This document shows positions 43,656 through 45,673 of a stretch of 45,673 bases of DNA, piece by piece (within the stretch, counting starts at the first letter, position 1; every line of letters starts with the position of its first letter). The notes beneath the pieces were generated by a model. The model saw nothing but the letters and a program-made list of their open reading frames with translations. It was not told the origin of the DNA and ran no database searches. The translations under genes were made by a program, and so were the position numbers. This DNA comes from JASLDZ01 sp964242895 (GTDB lineage Bacteria > Pseudomonadota > Alphaproteobacteria > Caulobacterales > Caulobacteraceae): the NCBI GenBank assembly GCA_964242895.1, contig CAXTBN010000017.1, positions 1-45,673 on the forward strand. The letters are read 5' to 3'.

Positions 43656-44981
43656 GTGGATCTCCCCGCCCGCGTGCTGATCGTCGCCGAGGACGACCGC
43701 CTCGCCTCGCCCCTGCGCGAGGGGCTGGAGCGGCTGGGCTGGCCCGCCCTCGTCGTGCGCGGCGCCGCGGGCGCGATCGCCGCCGTCGCCGCCGACGCGC
43801 CCGAAGCGGTGCTGGTGGACCTCGCGGGCGACGCGCCGGCGCTGCTCACCCTGCCGGCCCGCCTCAAGGCGGTCAGCGCGCCGCGGCGGCTGCCGGTGGT
43901 CGCTCTGGGGGGTTCCGGGCCCGCGCTGGAGACGCTCGGCTTCGACCTGGCGCTCGCCGCCTCGCTGCACCCGGCGCAGGCGGCGCTGCGGCTCGAGGCG
44001 CTGGTCCGCACCGCCGTCTCGGAGGAGGAGGCGGAGCTGCGCGTCGAGACCTTCGCCGCGGCGGGGCGCTCCGCCCCGCCCGCGCCGGCCGGGGCCGACG
44101 CTCCCCTGGCCGTGCTCACCGTCGGCGAACCGGCGCCCAAGTTCCTGGCCCTGCGCCACGCGCTCCAGGCGACGGGCGCCGAGGTGACCGGGGCCTTCAC
44201 CGCCTTCACCGCCTTCGACTACCTGCACGACCGCACCTTCGACGCGGTGGTGCTGTGGGCGGGCGAGACGCACGCCGAGGCGCTGTCCATCGCCGCGGGC
44301 ATGCGCCGCAACACGCGCCTGTTCCACACCCCCACCCTGCTGCACCTGCGCGAGGGCGCGCAGGTCACGCCCGCCGAGGCCTACGACCGTGGCCTGTCCG
44401 ACCTCGCGACCGCCGACACGCCCGAGGCGGAGACGGCCGAGCGCGTGCTGCAGCTCGCCCGCGGCTTCAGGCGCGAGCGCGCCATCCGAGCGCGCCTGGA
44501 CGCCATGCGAGGCTCGGGGCTGATGGATGCGGCGACGGGCCTGTTCACCCGCGAACTGTTCGCCGCGCACCTGCGGCGGCTGGCGGCGGTCGCGCCCGTG
44601 CGCCGCCGCGCCCTGTCCGTCGCCGTGCTGCGGCTGCATCCGCGCGGCGCGGCCGCCCTGCGGGCGCGCGAGGCCGGCTGGCTTGACCGGGCCACGCCGC
44701 AGATCGGCTCCATGCTCGGGAGGCTGGTGCGCGCGGAGGACACGCCCGCGCGCCTGGGCGCCGACGTCTTCGCCGTCGCCCTGCCCGCCGGCCGGGCCGC
44801 GGCGCAGGCCACGGCCGAGCGCATCGCCGCCGTGATCGCCTGCACCGCCTTCGACGCAGGGGACGACGAGCCGCCGTTCACCGTGGAGTTCGACGTCGGC
44901 TCGGCCGAGGTGCGTCCGGGCGAGAGCCCCGCCTCGGCGCTGGAGCGCGCAGCCGCCCTGGCGAGCGTGCGCGCGGCCTGA
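43656..44981 (+). CDS. popA: PopA-like c-di-GMP effector (REC-REC-degenerate GGDEF)
   Basis: A 441-residue PleD-like protein. REC1 (1-115) has the acidic pair Asp13/Asp14 and phosphoacceptor Asp55 (VLVDLAG). REC2 (150-270) lacks the acceptor Asp. The C-terminal GGDEF domain (285-440) has GADVF (368-372) in place of GGDEF, so it should not make c-di-GMP. The RxxD inhibitory site is kept as Arg359-Ala-Glu-Asp362. This is the pattern of Caulobacter PopA, which binds c-di-GMP at its I-site, goes to the cell pole and brings CtrA to ClpXP. The gene faces clpX across 36 bases. GTG start. A different non-catalytic PleD paralogue is the alternative. Confidence 0.8.
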   Translation: MDLPARVLIVAEDDRLASPLREGLERLGWPALVVRGAAGAIAAVAADAPEAVLVDLAGDAPALLTLPARLKAVSAPRRLPVVALGGSGPALETLGFDLALAASLHPAQAALRLEALVRTAVSEEEAELRVETFAAAGRSAPPAPAGADAPLAVLTVGEPAPKFLALRHALQATGAEVTGAFTAFTAFDYLHDRTFDAVVLWAGETHAEALSIAAGMRRNTRLFHTPTLLHLREGAQVTPAEAYDRGLSDLATADTPEAETAERVLQLARGFRRERAIRARLDAMRGSGLMDAATGLFTRELFAAHLRRLAAVAPVRRRALSVAVLRLHPRGAAALRAREAGWLDRATPQIGSMLGRLVRAEDTPARLGADVFAVALPAGRAAAQATAERIAAVIACTAFDAGDDEPPFTVEFDVGSAEVRPGESPASALERAAALASVRAA

Positions 44982-45017
44982 GTCGCCTGTGACGGCCGGC
45001 CGCCTGCCTGTCGGGCC

Positions 45018-45673
45018 TCAGCCCGCCTGGCCGCGCTTCTCCGCGTAGATCACCAGCGGCTGGGCGCGGCCCTCGACCACCTCTGCGTTGACCACGACCT
45101 CCTCGACGCCCTGGTAGGTCGGGAGCTCGAACATGGTCTCCAGCAGGATCGCCTCCATGATCGAGCGCAGGCCCCGCGCGCCGGTCTTCCGCGCGATCGC
45201 CTTGCGGGCGATGGCGTTCAGGGCGTCGTCGGTGAACGACAGGCCGACGTTCTCCATGTCGAACAGGCGCTGGTACTGCTTGATCAGCGCGTTCTTGGGC
45301 TCGGTGAGGATCTTCACCAGCGCGACCTCGTCGAGGTCCTCGAGCGTGGCGACCACGGGCAGGCGGCCGATGAACTCGGGGATCAGGCCGAAGCGCTGCA
45401 GATCCTCAGGCTCGACGTTGCGCAGCACCTCGCCCGTGCGGCGCTCCTCGGGATCGGCGACCTTGGCGCCGAAGCCGATCGACTTGCCCTGGCCGCGGGC
45501 CGAGATGATCTTGTCCAGCCCCGCAAAGGCGCCGCCGACGATGAACAGGATGTTGGTGGTGTCGACCTGCAGGAACTCCTGCTGCGGGTGCTTGCGGCCG
45601 CCCTGCGGCGGCACGGAGGCGACCGTGCCCTCCATGATCTTGAGCAGGGCCTGCTGCACGCCCTCGCCCGACA
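45018..45673 (-). CDS. clpX: ATP-dependent Clp protease ATP-binding subunit ClpX, 5' part outside the window
   Basis: The C-terminal 218 or so residues of the AAA+ unfoldase that feeds ClpP. The visible part starts inside SGEGVQQALLKIMEGT (the Walker-B-following region), continues with PPQGGRKHPQQEFLQVDTTN, the sensor and the GLIPEFIGRLPVVATLEDLD segment, and the sensor-2 Arg region KTGARGLRSIMEAILLETMF. The C-terminus is complete. The N-terminal zinc-binding domain and Walker A lie beyond base 45673, so this is a window edge and not a broken gene. Confidence 0.97.
   Translation of the reverse strand, partial: SGEGVQQALLKIMEGTVASVPPQGGRKHPQQEFLQVDTTNILFIVGGAFAGLDKIISARGQGKSIGFGAKVADPEERRTGEVLRNVEPEDLQRFGLIPEFIGRLPVVATLEDLDEVALVKILTEPKNALIKQYQRLFDMENVGLSFTDDALNAIARKAIARKTGARGLRSIMEAILLETMFELPTYQGVEEVVVNAEVVEGRAQPLVIYAEKRGQAG

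Noticed and set aside
43656..44981. Active diguanylate cyclase
   Set aside because: GGDEF is replaced by GADVF, losing key active-site residues, while the RxxD site is kept.
45018..45673. Truncated clpX as a pseudogene
   Set aside because: The frame is intact to the last base of the window, so the gene is merely cut by the edge.

Overview
The window is very GC-rich (around 70% by eye) and densely packed, with frequent GTG/TTG starts and few A/T-rich intergenic gaps. Gene content and order (folK-rpoZ-spoT/rsh, smpB-dapA, meso-DAP-type Mur ligases, an ATP12 chaperone, a PopA-like protein beside clpX) point to an alphaproteobacterium, most likely of the Caulobacterales (Caulobacter/Phenylobacterium type). 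Genus cannot be fixed from sequence reading alone. No tRNA, rRNA, CRISPR array, insertion sequence or prophage was recognised.

Layout. 1-205 is non-coding with two hairpins. 206-400 is a small basic protein. 447-803 holds an inverted pair of a dispersed repeat, and a third copy lies at 42209-42338. 814-2085 is a low-GC foreign-looking gene (STAS-like, GHKL ATPase, STAS-like) abutting the 3' end of pccB. From 13400 down to 2066 runs a co-directional minus-strand series: folK, rpoZ, rsh (spoT), a secreted TPR protein, an EF-hand lipoprotein, crcB, an RluC-type pseudouridine synthase, a TPR/2OG-oxygenase, a HAD phosphatase, an ATP12-like chaperone and pccB. Starting from the same four bases in the other direction are a family-5-type uracil-DNA glycosylase and an MFS transporter. 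Then come smpB and dapA (minus), a soluble lytic transglycosylase (plus), a dehydratase with its TetR regulator (minus), and a family-2 glycosyltransferase (plus).

22353-33874 is the dcw (division and cell wall) cluster on the minus strand: mraZ, rsmH, ftsL, ftsI, murE, murF, mraY, murD, (a 24-codon candidate), ftsW, murG. It ends at murG; murC, murB, ddl and ftsQAZ are not here. Three TGGG boxes with a 10-bp period lie upstream of mraZ, and the RNase P RNA gene lies just beyond. A manganese catalase (plus strand) sits between rnpB and a peptidoglycan amidase gene. 36351-41215 carries small envelope proteins, an aspartate aminotransferase, a WecA-like glycosyl-1-phosphate transferase and a polyprenyl diphosphate synthase. 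After a TrmN6-like methyltransferase come Ku, a TusA-like protein, a PopA-like c-di-GMP effector, and the 3' part of clpX, cut by the window edge.

A recurring theme is 4-nt stop/start overlap of the form NTGA. ATGA, GTGA and TTGA are all used. Two genes (rsh and the WecA-like transferase) have no ATG/GTG/TTG start that preserves their conserved N-terminus, and both offer a CTG in a CTGA overlap. Cell-wall synthesis, division, (p)ppGpp signalling and ClpXP/PopA cell-cycle proteolysis dominate the region. The GHKL/STAS-like gene and perhaps the Mn catalase and Ku look like accessory additions.
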